The notes beneath the pieces were generated by a model. That model was not told the origin of the DNA. It did not search any database and saw only the letters and a list, made by a program, of their open reading frames with translations. DNA of 64,000 bases, from contig NZ_AP022560.1 in the NCBI RefSeq assembly GCF_010726085.1, positions 744,001 to 808,000 on the forward strand, read 5' to 3'. Below are positions 31,846-43,709 of this stretch, piece by piece. Numbering within the stretch: the first letter of the stretch is position 1; every line of letters starts with the position of its first letter. A program made the position numbers and the translations under genes. Origin of the DNA: Mycolicibacterium moriokaense. Its GTDB lineage: Bacteria; Actinomycetota; Actinomycetes; Mycobacteriales; Mycobacteriaceae.

Positions 31846-33404
31846 GACCGGCAGCTCCTCAGCTCGTGCCCCTTACTGGTCAGGCACCGACCGGTCTCGA
31901 GGTTCCACTGCCAGCCGTGCAGATTGCACGTCAGCGTGGAGCCGTCCACGACGCCGAACTTCGACAGGTCGGCCTTCAGATGGGGGCAGCGCCGCTGAAT
32001 CTCCCAGCCGTCCAACGTGATCGAGGCCGTATCGTCGTGCGCCTCGGCGAACCAGCCGTCGGCATAGGCGATGCGCTCGGCGGTCAGGCATTTGAAGAAC
32101 GTGTAGAGATACTCGTTGTAGCCGCCGACGCGCCACGCCGTGAACCGGGTGGACAAGAAGATCGTGTTGACCCAGTCCGGCTCGTTGTCACGCAGCACCG
32201 TCCGCACGAGTTCCGGCGCAATCTCGAAGCCGTACCGGAACTTCTCATCCGGAACAGGCTCGCGCACTGCGCGTTTCGGAAAGTCCAGCACCACCGTCTC
32301 GTTGTGGCCGCCGCCGTTCAGCCGCAGTTCCACCGGATAGCCGATGCCGTCACAGATCTGGTCGCTGCCGAGCATGATCGGCTCGAAGAGCGCGCGCAGC
32401 GGCTCGATCAGCGGTTCGCCCGCCGCAGGCGCCCAGTTCGCCTTCTCCGCGGCCAGCACCGGCGCCATCCGCTCGGCGTACTCGGCGATGTAGGCCGCCT
32501 TTCCGGTGGTGAAGATGGCCGCGACTTCCTCGTCGGGCAGCGGATGGCGAAGCGAGTTCAACTGTGAGCCAGTGAAATCCGCTGTCGAGCCGGGAATCAT
32601 CAGCAGGCCGCCGTCGTGGCCGTGGACGCGCATCTGGTCCAGGAAAACCACCTGGTCGGGAAAGATGTTGGCCGGGTCGCCGTGATCGTCGTTCAGGTCG
32701 CGCAGGGCCGGATCCAGAAAGCATGGCGGGCCGGCGGACGGAATCACCCACGTCGCCCCCACCTGAGCGATGTACTGGCGGCACCGGTCCATCTGCCGCT
32801 GCCGCTTCTGCGTGCCGAACGCGGTCTTCGCGCGGGCAGGCATGTCGTAGACCATCGGGTACCAGATGGCCCCCGAGTACTGCAGCATGTGGACGTCGAC
32901 CGCCCCGAAGTCGGCGTGCACCATGTCGAGGTCGACCGGTCTGGCGTCGTTCATGTTGAAGCAGACCGTCGCTCCGTCGTCGACCACCAGTGCGGAGTCG
33001 CCGATCGGACCGTCCGCGGGGGCGCGCAGCGAGATGATCATCACATCGAGATCACCCTTGGGTCCGCTCACGCGGTGCTTCACCGAGTCGGTGGTCTCGA
33101 AGAACCGGTGGAAGCCGAGCTTCTCCAGCTCCCGGCGCAGGTCCGGCACCGGGAAATCCGGCAACAGCACGACGGCGTCCTTGTTGACGTGTTCGCGCAG
33201 GTTTCTGGCGTCGAAGTGGTCGGCGTGCAGGTGGGAAACGTACAGGTAGTCGCAGTCGCCGAGGGCGTCCCAGTCCAGCGTGCTGTTGTCGGGAAACGGG
33301 AACCACGACGCGAAGTAAGCCGGGTTGACCCATGGGTCGCACAAGATGCTTCCGGCGCTGGTTTCTATCCGGAAGCCGGCGTGGCCGACGCTGGTGACCT
33401 GCAC
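31842..33404 (-). CDS. Metallo-beta-lactamase fold plus C-terminal Rieske domain (Rv3818 homolog)
   Basis: 520 residues (Mtb Rv3818, 516). Residues 1-250 form an MBL/UlaG-like domain with SHLHADHFDARNL. The middle resembles CMP-N-acetylneuraminate hydroxylase-type proteins. Residues about 470-505 form a Rieske [2Fe-2S] site, RRCPHLKAD...LTCNLHGWQW (C-x-H...C-x-x-H). A redox enzyme is expected, with unknown substrate. In vertebrate CMAH the Rieske part is N-terminal, so the order is reversed here. Part of a run APH-ATPase-this gene-Rv3819. Confidence 0.85.
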   Translation of the reverse strand: MQVTSVGHAGFRIETSAGSILCDPWVNPAYFASWFPFPDNSTLDWDALGDCDYLYVSHLHADHFDARNLREHVNKDAVVLLPDFPVPDLRRELEKLGFHRFFETTDSVKHRVSGPKGDLDVMIISLRAPADGPIGDSALVVDDGATVCFNMNDARPVDLDMVHADFGAVDVHMLQYSGAIWYPMVYDMPARAKTAFGTQKRQRQMDRCRQYIAQVGATWVIPSAGPPCFLDPALRDLNDDHGDPANIFPDQVVFLDQMRVHGHDGGLLMIPGSTADFTGSQLNSLRHPLPDEEVAAIFTTGKAAYIAEYAERMAPVLAAEKANWAPAAGEPLIEPLRALFEPIMLGSDQICDGIGYPVELRLNGGGHNETVVLDFPKRAVREPVPDEKFRYGFEIAPELVRTVLRDNEPDWVNTIFLSTRFTAWRVGGYNEYLYTFFKCLTAERIAYADGWFAEAHDDTASITLDGWEIQRRCPHLKADLSKFGVVDGSTLTCNLHGWQWNLETGRCLTSKGHELRSCRS

Positions 33405-33443
33405 TAATGCCCTTTCGGTGATATCAGGATGTGCCGGACCAGC

Positions 33444-34157
33444 CTAACCGGAGGCGAAGAGGTGCCGCAGATATGCATCCGGCGCGGCCAGGAAGTGGCG
33501 CCAGTGCGACACCATCGGCAGGTCCTCCCATGCGCACACGTGCCGGCCGTGGTCGCCGAACTCGAGGATCGTCGCGCCGGGAAACGCCGCCAGCAGCGGT
33601 GAGTGGGTCGCCAGCAAAACCTGCGAGCCGTCGACCACGAGTGAGTCCATCAGCACCATCAGCTGCAGACAGGACTGGAATGACAGCGCGGCCTCGGGCT
33701 CGTCGAGGATGAACAGGCCGCGTTCGGTGTCTCGCGACGACAGGTACGCCAGAAACGACTCGCCGTGTGAGCGCGCGTTGAGCGCACCGCCGAAAACCTG
33801 GTGCGGTGTGCCGAGATCGACCTCGGTGAACAACTGGTGCATCGCCTCGGCCCGCAGGAAACAGCCGCCGGCGGGCGGCGGGAACTCGCCCTGCAGTCGC
33901 ACCGCCCAGTGCAGGTCGCTGTCCTCGTCGCCCGCGCGTGGAGTCCAGTGTTTGACGGCGCCGCGCAGCCGCGCGGACCATGCGGCGGCGACGGCTTCGA
34001 GCAGCGTCGACTTCCCCGAGCCGTTCTCGCCGACGATCACCGTGACGGGCGTATCGAGCATCAGCGGCTCGTCGGCGAGCTGCGAGATGGCCGGGATGTC
34101 GAAATACCAAGCGTCCGAGGCCTTCTCGGTATCCAGCGATAACTGATGCAGAATCAA
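33444..34157 (-). CDS. AAA/SMC-like ATPase, predicted ABC-type (AAA_21/15)
   Basis: 237 residues. Walker A VIVGENGSGKSTLLEAVA, signature-like ARSHGESFLAYLSSRD, Walker B GLFILDEPEAALSFQ and switch His VLLATHSPLLAAFP. No membrane partner nearby. The TTG at 34157 overlaps the APH stop (TTGA) and starts LILHQLSLDTEKASD; no better start is seen. Such stand-alone ATPases occur in defence and DNA-repair contexts, but none is indicated here. Confidence 0.8.
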   Translation of the reverse strand: MILHQLSLDTEKASDAWYFDIPAISQLADEPLMLDTPVTVIVGENGSGKSTLLEAVAAAWSARLRGAVKHWTPRAGDEDSDLHWAVRLQGEFPPPAGGCFLRAEAMHQLFTEVDLGTPHQVFGGALNARSHGESFLAYLSSRDTERGLFILDEPEAALSFQSCLQLMVLMDSLVVDGSQVLLATHSPLLAAFPGATILEFGDHGRHVCAWEDLPMVSHWRHFLAAPDAYLRHLFASG

Positions 34158-34825
34158 TCGAAGTCCTCCCACAGACGCAGGTAGTGCTCCATGCGGTCGT
34201 TGTCGGGTGCGACGCCGTAGGCATCGAAGAACTCGGCGCGCCAGTCGCCCCCGTAGTTGTACCCCAGCGACCATTCTGCGACTGCCAGATCAGCCCACCG
34301 GTCGGCGACGCCGAGATCGCCGAGGTCGACGTGACCGCTGCAGTTTCCGTCGTCGTCGATCAGGGTGTTCGGAGCGCACGCGTCGCCATGGCACACCACG
34401 AGCCGGTCGGCATCCGTCGCCTCGGTCACCCACGCCGGCGCTCCGAACGGGCAGTCGGCGACGGGCAGGGTGTCATGCATCAGCCGAAGCCCGGCGCCGA
34501 CCGCGCGCGCGGCGGTGCGTGGGTCGGCCAGCCACCGCGGATCGACCGCGCTGCGACCCGGTAGTCCCGCGGTGTGCAGCCAGCCGTCGCCCGCGCCAAG
34601 CACCCGCGGTACCCGCAGGTACGCCTCGGCCCATTCGAGCCGCTCCACCTCGGCGGTCAGCAGGTGCGCCCACTGCGGCGGCATGACCTTGACGTACTCC
34701 ACACCGCCCGCGACGGAGAACGTGACGCCGCTGAGTTCGTTGACCCACGCAGCGGCCACGGGGCGGCCCGCCGCGATGTCTTTGACGACGGAGGGGATCG
34801 CCACCGGTTCGGTAGGCCGGGTCAC
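34154..34825 (-). CDS. Aminoglycoside-phosphotransferase-like kinase (Rv3817 homolog)
   Basis: 223 residues. APH-fold catalytic loop VVCHGDACAPNTLIDDDG (HGD...N) and metal site GHVDLGDLGVADRWADLAV; the nucleotide lobe has VEYVKVMPP. Close to APH(3') in shape, but the natural substrate and any resistance are unknown. GTG 34825. Only 18 bases separate it from the divergent acyltransferase start. Confidence 0.82.
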   Translation of the reverse strand: MTRPTEPVAIPSVVKDIAAGRPVAAAWVNELSGVTFSVAGGVEYVKVMPPQWAHLLTAEVERLEWAEAYLRVPRVLGAGDGWLHTAGLPGRSAVDPRWLADPRTAARAVGAGLRLMHDTLPVADCPFGAPAWVTEATDADRLVVCHGDACAPNTLIDDDGNCSGHVDLGDLGVADRWADLAVAEWSLGYNYGGDWRAEFFDAYGVAPDNDRMEHYLRLWEDFD

Positions 34826-34843
34826 GCGACTAGGCTGCCTGAT

Positions 34844-35617
34844 GTGGAGCCGGTATACGGAACAGTCATCCAACTCGCCAGGCTGCTGTGGCGTCTGCAG
34901 GGGCTGACGTTCACCGTCACCGGTGTCGAGAACCTGCCGGTCGAAGGTGGGGCCGTCATCGCCATCAACCACACCGGATACCTCGACTTCACCTTCGCGG
35001 GTCTACCCGCCTACCAACAGGGCAGGCATCGCAAGGTGCGGTTCATGGCGAAGAAAGAGGTCTTCGACCACAAGATCACGGGTCCGATCATGCGCAGCCT
35101 CCGCCACATCGAGGTCGATCGCGACAGCGGTGCCGCGTCGTTCGACGAGGCCTGCCGCAAACTCAAGGAGGGCGAGCTAGTCGGCGTCTACCCGGAGGCC
35201 ACGATCAGCCGCAGCTTCGAGATCAAGGAGTTCAAATCCGGCGCCGCGCGGATGGCGATCGCCGCCGACGTGCCGATCGTCCCGCACATCATCTGGGGCG
35301 CCCAGCGGATCTGGACCAAGGGTCACCCCAAGAACCTGCGCCGTCCCAAGGTGCCGATCGCGGTGGCCGTCGGTGAGCCGATCTATCCGACGCTGCCGCC
35401 CACCGAGCTGACCGCCCTGCTGCATTCGCGTATGCAGCACCTGCTCGAACGTGTGCAGGACGAGTACGGTCCCCATCCGCCCGGCGAGTTCTGGGTGCCG
35501 CACCGGCTCGGCGGTTCGGCGCCGACGCTGGCCGAGGCGAACCGGATGGACGCCGAAGAGGCTGCCGAGAAAGCGGCTCGCCGCGAGGAGCGGGGGTCCG
35601 CGGGAGCGTCGGGGTAG
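34844..35617 (+). CDS. PlsC-type 1-acylglycerol-phosphate acyltransferase, copy 1 (Rv3816c type)
   Basis: 257 residues. Motif I AVIAINHTGYLDFTF (H-x4-D), motif III GVYPEATISRSFEIKEFKSG, then IIWGAQRIWTKGHPKNL. Acylates lysophosphatidate or related lipids at the membrane. GTG 34844 is preceded at leaderless distance by TAGGCT (34831-34836). Near-identical motifs in copy 2 five bases downstream show tandem duplication; Mtb has three copies (Rv3814c-Rv3816c). Confidence 0.9.
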   Translation: MEPVYGTVIQLARLLWRLQGLTFTVTGVENLPVEGGAVIAINHTGYLDFTFAGLPAYQQGRHRKVRFMAKKEVFDHKITGPIMRSLRHIEVDRDSGAASFDEACRKLKEGELVGVYPEATISRSFEIKEFKSGAARMAIAADVPIVPHIIWGAQRIWTKGHPKNLRRPKVPIAVAVGEPIYPTLPPTELTALLHSRMQHLLERVQDEYGPHPPGEFWVPHRLGGSAPTLAEANRMDAEEAAEKAARREERGSAGASG

Positions 35618-35622
35618 TCCGT

Positions 35623-36384
35623 ATGGAGCCGGTTTTCCGCACATTGGAGATCGCAGTCAGCACGGCGACCAAGGTCATCGGTAGCAAGATCACCTATCTC
35701 GGCCTGGAAAACATTCCCAAGCAAGGCGGCGCCGTCGTCGCGATCAATCACACCAGCTACGTGGACTGGTTCCCGTCGGCGCTCGCTGCGTATCAGGTCC
35801 GGCGCCGGCTGCGCTTCATGATCAAGTCCGAGATGCAGCAGGTGAAGATCGTCAACTTCCTGATCAAGCATTCCGGGACGATTCCGGTCGACCGCGAGGC
35901 CGGGGCCGCTGCCTACGCCGCCGCGGTCGAGGCGTTGCGGGCGGGGGAGCTCGTCGCCGTGTACCCCGAGGCCACGATCAGCCGCAGTTTCGAGCTCAAG
36001 GAGTTCAAGACCGGCGCCGCCCGGATGGCGCGCGATGCGCAGGTGCCCATCATCCCGATGATCGTGTGGGGCGCGCAGCGGATGTGGACCAAGGACCACC
36101 CACGGAACCTGGGGCGCAAGAAGATTCCGATCACGGTCGCGATCGGCCCTCCGGTATACGCCGCGGCGACGATCGATGAGACCAGCGCCGCGATGCGAGA
36201 AGAGATGAACAAGTTGCTGCACATGGTGCAGGAGACCTATCCGCACCCCGCGGGGGCGTACTGGGTGCCGCACCGGCTCGGTGGGTCGGCGCCGACGATG
36301 GAAGAGGCCAGGCGGCTCGAGGAGATCGAGCTCGCCGAACGGGCGCGCAAACGGGCCGAGCGACAGACGAAAAGCCGCCGGTGA
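35623..36384 (+). CDS. PlsC-type acyltransferase, copy 2
   Basis: 253 residues. Motif I VVAINHTSYVDWFPS, motif III VYPEATISRSFELKEFKTG and MIVWGAQRMWTKDHPRNLG. ATG 35623 lies five bases after copy 1. Its start (MEPVFRTLEIAV) parallels copy 1 (VEPVYGTVIQLA). Overlaps the HAD gene by four bases. Confidence 0.9.
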   Translation: MEPVFRTLEIAVSTATKVIGSKITYLGLENIPKQGGAVVAINHTSYVDWFPSALAAYQVRRRLRFMIKSEMQQVKIVNFLIKHSGTIPVDREAGAAAYAAAVEALRAGELVAVYPEATISRSFELKEFKTGAARMARDAQVPIIPMIVWGAQRMWTKDHPRNLGRKKIPITVAIGPPVYAAATIDETSAAMREEMNKLLHMVQETYPHPAGAYWVPHRLGGSAPTMEEARRLEEIELAERARKRAERQTKSRR

Positions 36385-37205
36385 CAAAACCTTTACTCAT
36401 TGCCTCCGATGTTGACGGTACGCTGCTGACCGACGACGAGAAGATCACCGACCGCACCCGAGCGGTCTTGACGGCGGCGGTCGACTCTGGGACCCGGTTC
36501 GTGCTGGCGACCGGCCGTCCACCGCGCTGGGTCGCGCCGGTCGTCGACGCGCTGGGCTTCGCGCCAATGGCGGTGTGCGCCAACGGTGCGGTGATCTACG
36601 ACCCATCGACCGACCGCATCGTGTCGGCCCGGACCCTGTCGGAGGACCTGCTCGCGGAGCTCGCCGAGATCGCCACCCGCGTCATCCCTGGGGCAGGCCT
36701 GGCCGTTGAACGGGTGGGGGAGAGTGCGCACGACGCCGCCACCCCGCAGTTCGTCAGCTCGCCCGGCTACGAGCACGCATGGCTCAACCCGGACAACACC
36801 GAGGTGTCGATGGAGGACCTGCTGAGCGCGCCCGCGATCAAGCTGCTGATCCGCAAGGCGGGTGCGCAGAGCGCCGACATGGCGGCCGAGCTCGCCAAAC
36901 ACATTGGCCACCAGGGCGATATCACGTATTCGACCAACAACGGCCTCATCGAGGTCATGCCGCTGGGCATCAGCAAGGCCAGTGGAGTCGCCGAGGTGGC
37001 GGAGCCATTGGGCATCACGGCGCAGGACGTGGTCACCTTCGGCGATATGCCCAACGATGTGCCGATGCTGGCGTGGGCGGGAACCGGCGTCGCGATGGGC
37101 AACGCGCATCCGGATGCGCTGGCCGCAGCCGATGAGGTCACCGGAACCAATGCGGAGGACGGTGTGGCGCGAGTGCTCGAGCGCTGGTGGGGCGTGACTG
37201 ACTAG
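36381..37205 (+). CDS. Cof-type HAD phosphatase (Rv3813c homolog)
   Basis: 274 residues (Mtb Rv3813c, 273). HAD motif I IASDVDGTLLTDD, motif II VLATGRPP, C2 cap, motif III Lys in GISKASGVAEVAE and motif IV TFGDMPNDVPMLAWAG. Cytoplasmic phosphatase of unknown substrate. GTG start overlaps the acyltransferase stop. Its stop shares CTAG with the convergent amidase. Confidence 0.92.
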   Translation: MTKPLLIASDVDGTLLTDDEKITDRTRAVLTAAVDSGTRFVLATGRPPRWVAPVVDALGFAPMAVCANGAVIYDPSTDRIVSARTLSEDLLAELAEIATRVIPGAGLAVERVGESAHDAATPQFVSSPGYEHAWLNPDNTEVSMEDLLSAPAIKLLIRKAGAQSADMAAELAKHIGHQGDITYSTNNGLIEVMPLGISKASGVAEVAEPLGITAQDVVTFGDMPNDVPMLAWAGTGVAMGNAHPDALAAADEVTGTNAEDGVARVLERWWGVTD

Positions 37206-38818
37206 GCCGGGCTGATCGGCGGCGTGAACCGCTCCAACTGCACCGGGGTGTGGTCGGACACCGATCGGGGAAGCTCGGTGGCGACGCCGTCGATAACCCG
37301 TGTGACAGTGCCATTTTCGCGGTCGAAGTTCAGGGTGCCGTGCTGGAAGTTCTGCACGATCCACAGCGGTTCCTGGATCTCGGCACTGGTCGGCAGGCCC
37401 AGCGCGCCGCGCTCGAAGCCCAGCGACCCCCACGCCTTGTAGATCTCGCCGGTGACCGGTTCGGCTCCGCTGGTGGGTGACCAGTAGATGGCGCCGTTCT
37501 CGAAGTTCGCGTACCGGGTCTGGCCTTCACCGGCGGCCTCGGGTGACTTCGGGGCGCCGAGGAAGCTGTTCGGGCCGCCCAACGACTGCCAGCGGGCATA
37601 GATCGCTCCGCCGCGCAGCGTCTCGGCCAGATCGGCCGGACCCGGCGGGTTATTGAATCGTGCTGCGATGCTGCGGATCTCATTCATCAACGCATACGCC
37701 GCATTGCCCGGACATTCCGTGATGCCCACATCGCGGTGCGTGAAGATGGTGGGCAGTGCCGGGGTGGCGCCGAACGGGAACTTGGAGAACGAGCTGCCAT
37801 CTGACGCCAGCACCACCGTCCCCAGCGGGTCGATGTGGTCCAGGCCGAGACGCCATCCGAGCAACCTGCCCGTGTTGGTCAACTGGACCGGCGTCGGTGG
37901 CACCTGGTCGAAGTTGCCCAGCATCGCCACACCCCAGGTGTCGCGGTTGAAGCCACCGGTGTGTGCGCCCTCAACGGGCTTGTCGATGCCGCCCGCGCGG
38001 CCCTCGAAGACCTGGCCATACTTGTCGACCAATGCGTTGTAGGCGATGTCGCACCAGCCGAGAGTGCGGGTGTGGTACTCGTAGATCGACCGGATGATCC
38101 CGGCCGAATCCTCGGGTGCGTAGTCGTTGCTGCCCGCCGTGTGGTGCACGATCCCGGCGCGGATTCCCTTGTCGTATTGCGGGTTCGGACACCGCATGGA
38201 CTCATCGGCGCCCCACCCGGCGCGGTTGATTATCTGCGGCGGTACGCCGGGTGCGGTGACAGCCGACGGCAGCGGTATCGCGTCCACGGGCGCCTGCGGC
38301 GGGCTGATCAAGACGGCGTTGACGTTCTGACTGAACGGCTGCTCGACGTTGGCGGGCACATATCCCAGCGGCGGGCGATCGTCGGCAGGCGGTGGCGTCG
38401 GCGTCTGCTCAACCGGACGGGTGACCGCGATCTGCACCGTGTTCGTGCGGCCGACGAACACCGGCTCGGTGCCCTGCACAGCGCCTACAGCCGGGGTGTC
38501 GGGGCCAACCCCGACCATGGGCTCCGCCTCGTACCACGGACCCCACGTGCCGTCGGCCCGCTTTGCGCGCACCCGGGCCGAGGTGCCCGTCAGGTCCTCC
38601 GCGGTCAGTGCGACCAACGAGAACGGCGTGTCCTGATGGATCTCGCGTATCGTCTCGCCGCCGCCGAGTCCGGTGAGCGGCTGCTGCACAAGCTGTGGCG
38701 CAGCCGGCGGCGGATCATCGTCTACTCCGGGAATGCCAAAGATCGCCATCGGCAGTACGACGGCCGTCGCCGCGATGGCGGTGAACAGCATCGACGGCAA
38801 GGGACGGCGACACGACAC
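37202..38818 (-). CDS. Exported N-acetylmuramoyl-L-alanine amidase with LGFP repeats (Rv3811 homolog)
   Basis: 538 residues (Mtb Rv3811, 539). Signal peptide (MLFTAIAATAVVLPMAIFG), then a ~170-residue region with Pro-rich linker. The PGRP/amidase-2 domain spans about residues 195-385: zinc ligands in GIVHHTAGSNDYAP and THRDVGITECPGNAAY, plus CDIAYNALVDKYGQVFEGRA. The C-terminal LGFP repeats (SLGGPNSFLGAPKS, SLGFERGALGLPTS, QNFQHGTLNFD) anchor to the mycolate layer or wall. Splits the stem peptide from muramic acid. GTG start. Confidence 0.93.
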   Translation of the reverse strand: MSCRRPLPSMLFTAIAATAVVLPMAIFGIPGVDDDPPPAAPQLVQQPLTGLGGGETIREIHQDTPFSLVALTAEDLTGTSARVRAKRADGTWGPWYEAEPMVGVGPDTPAVGAVQGTEPVFVGRTNTVQIAVTRPVEQTPTPPPADDRPPLGYVPANVEQPFSQNVNAVLISPPQAPVDAIPLPSAVTAPGVPPQIINRAGWGADESMRCPNPQYDKGIRAGIVHHTAGSNDYAPEDSAGIIRSIYEYHTRTLGWCDIAYNALVDKYGQVFEGRAGGIDKPVEGAHTGGFNRDTWGVAMLGNFDQVPPTPVQLTNTGRLLGWRLGLDHIDPLGTVVLASDGSSFSKFPFGATPALPTIFTHRDVGITECPGNAAYALMNEIRSIAARFNNPPGPADLAETLRGGAIYARWQSLGGPNSFLGAPKSPEAAGEGQTRYANFENGAIYWSPTSGAEPVTGEIYKAWGSLGFERGALGLPTSAEIQEPLWIVQNFQHGTLNFDRENGTVTRVIDGVATELPRSVSDHTPVQLERFTPPISPA

Positions 38819-38899
38819 AGGCTGATGTTACGTATGGGTCAGGTGTTACTAATGTTTCGACACGGCCCAGTTGGTGGTCGATATTGATCTGAAACCTGC

Positions 38900-38943
38900 A
38901 ACGGCACCGCAGAGCCAGGGTGAGGGGCTTCTGCGGTGCCGTT
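38900..38943 (-). terminator. Terminator downstream of erp
   Basis: AACGGCACCGCAGAGCC (38900-38916) pairs with GGCTTCTGCGGTGCCGTT (38926-38943), a 17-base stem with one bulged base and a nine-base loop. It lies about 40 bases beyond the erp stop on the minus strand. The rest of the 163-base gap to the amidase start shows nothing else. Confidence 0.8.
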
Positions 38944-38981
38944 CGGTAACAGGACTATGCGGTTAACGGGCCACGCGGAGA

Positions 38982-39884
38982 CTATGCGCCGGCGCCGGTC
39001 GACGCCGCCGCCGCTGCGGCCGGAGCCGCCGCCGCTGCCGCCTCGGCCGGGGCTGCCGCCGCTTCGGCCGCCGGGGCAGCCGCAGCCGCCGCGGGCTTCA
39101 CCGCCGACATGATCGCGGGCATCACCATGCCCTTGAGCAGGTCGATGGCCTGGCCGGCACCCAGCTGGTTGGCCATGCTCGACAGATCGCCGATGATGCC
39201 ACCGCTACCGGTGCTGGTCGGCATGGTCGCCAGCGACGGGTCACCCATGATCGGGTAGGTACCCGTCGCCGGGTCCAGTCCGATCGGCGCCGAGATCGGG
39301 ATCTCGCCGGGGTTGGGCAGCGCACTGGAGGAGATCGGCGTCAGCCCGGGGGTGGCCAGGGGGTCCAGGCCCGGTGTGGTCAGGCCCGGAGTGGTCAGAC
39401 CCGGTGTGGTCAGGCCCGGAGTGGTCAGACCCGTCGCATCGGCGGTCGGGCTGGTCAGCGCCGGATTGGGCAGCGTCGGATTGGTCAGCGCCGGGTTGGC
39501 CAGCGCCGGATCGGTCAGCGCGGGCGTGGTCAATCCAGGCGTCGTGAGGGACGGCGAGGTCAGCCCCGGAGTCGTGAGGGCCGGCGACGTCAACCCGGGG
39601 GACGTCAGCGTCGTGGGCGTGCTGGAGCCGGTACCCGTCAGCACACCGGTGGGCATCGGGGGCAGGTTGATGCCGAACTGCGAGAGGCCCTGCGAGAGCG
39701 CGGACAGCAGTTCGTTCGGCAGGTCGGTGATCTCGGCGGCCTGCACGAACTCCCGCTTCTGCGGCTGCGGCTCGATGCTCGCGGACAGCTCGGATACGGC
39801 GACTACTGCGGCTGGACTCGCGACTGCCAGGGCGGCGACTGCGCTCAGGGCTGTCGAAAGCCTGCGTCGACGTCGGTTCGGCAC
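38982..39884 (-). CDS. erp: Exported repetitive protein Erp (PirG)
   Basis: 300 residues (Mtb Rv3810, 284). Signal peptide after RRRRRLSTALSAVAALAVA, then a domain with FVQAAEITDLPNELLSAL and GLSQFGINLPPMPTG. A repeat zone of about 20 P[GA]LT[STDN]-type pentapeptides (about residues 90-180) follows. Next comes a conserved region (PISAPIGLDPATGTYPIMGD, MANQLGAGQAIDLLKGM) and an Ala-rich C-terminus. Surface protein needed for envelope integrity and virulence in pathogens. GTG start with GAGGAG ribosome site. Repeat number varies between species. Confidence 0.96.
   Translation of the reverse strand: MPNRRRRRLSTALSAVAALAVASPAAVVAVSELSASIEPQPQKREFVQAAEITDLPNELLSALSQGLSQFGINLPPMPTGVLTGTGSSTPTTLTSPGLTSPALTTPGLTSPSLTTPGLTTPALTDPALANPALTNPTLPNPALTSPTADATGLTTPGLTTPGLTTPGLTTPGLDPLATPGLTPISSSALPNPGEIPISAPIGLDPATGTYPIMGDPSLATMPTSTGSGGIIGDLSSMANQLGAGQAIDLLKGMVMPAIMSAVKPAAAAAAPAAEAAAAPAEAAAAAAPAAAAAASTGAGA
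39350..39600 (-). repeat. Tandem 15-base repeats encoding Erp P[GA]LT pentapeptides
   Basis: Degenerate 15-base units fill this part of erp. The most regular part is 39375-39431, with near-identical units such as GTGGTCAGGCCCGGA and GTGGTCAGACCCGGT. Every unit keeps the frame, so copy-number change would alter protein length without breaking it. Confidence 0.85.
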
Positions 39885-39995
39885 GGAAGTCTCCTCAATA
39901 CATGGATTACGTCTGGTAGATCTCGTACGTGTTCGACGGTACTGGTGTTACTGGTGTGACTAAAGTGACGATGCGGAATCGTGAGCCAATCTTGA

Positions 39996-43184
<3,189 letters not shown>

Positions 43185-43192
<8 letters not shown>

Positions 43193-43709
43193 GAACCCTC
43201 ATGGCGAAGACGCCGTGCTGCTAGCCGTGCAGTCCGCGCTGGCCGATCGCCCGGGTGTGCTGCCGGCTGCGAGGGCGCTGTCGCACTTCGGCGAGCACAG
43301 CATCGGCTGGCTGATCGTCGCGGCGCTCGGCGCGCTGCTGTCGCCGGCTCGGCGGCGGGCATGGCTGGCCGCCGGGGCGGGTGCGTTCGCCGCCCATGCG
43401 GCCGCGGTGGTGATCAAGCGTGTGGTGCGACGGGAACGCCCGCACCACCCCGCGATCGCCGTGAACGTCGGCACACCCAGCCGGCTGAGCTTCCCATCGG
43501 CGCACGCGACCTCGACCACGGCGGCGTCGATTCTGTTGGGCCGGGCCACCGGCCTGCCGCTGCCTGCGCTCCTCGTGCCGCCAATGGCGTTGTCCCGGTT
43601 GGTGCTCGGTGTGCACTACCCCAGCGACGTGGTGACCGGCGTGGCGGTCGGCGCGGCCGTCGCCAAGGCGGTCACCATGGTCACAGAGCGGGGCGAAGGA
43701 GTCCGATGA
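43185..43709 (+). CDS. PAP2-family phosphatase, decaprenylphosphoryl-5-phosphoribose type (Rv3807c)
   Basis: 174 residues with PAP2 motifs IKRVVRRERPHHP, LSFPSAHATSTTAAS and SRLVLGVHYPSDVVTG on membrane helices. By position and family it removes the 5-phosphate from decaprenylphosphoryl-phosphoribose made by UbiA, the step before DprE1/DprE2. ATG 43185 starts MAENPHGED inside the glfT2 end. The stop overlaps the ubiA start (ATGA). Confidence 0.9.

Noticed and set aside
39350..39600. CRISPR-like regular repeats
   Set aside because: Units are 15 bases, in frame and code for Erp pentapeptides; there are no unique spacers and no cas genes.
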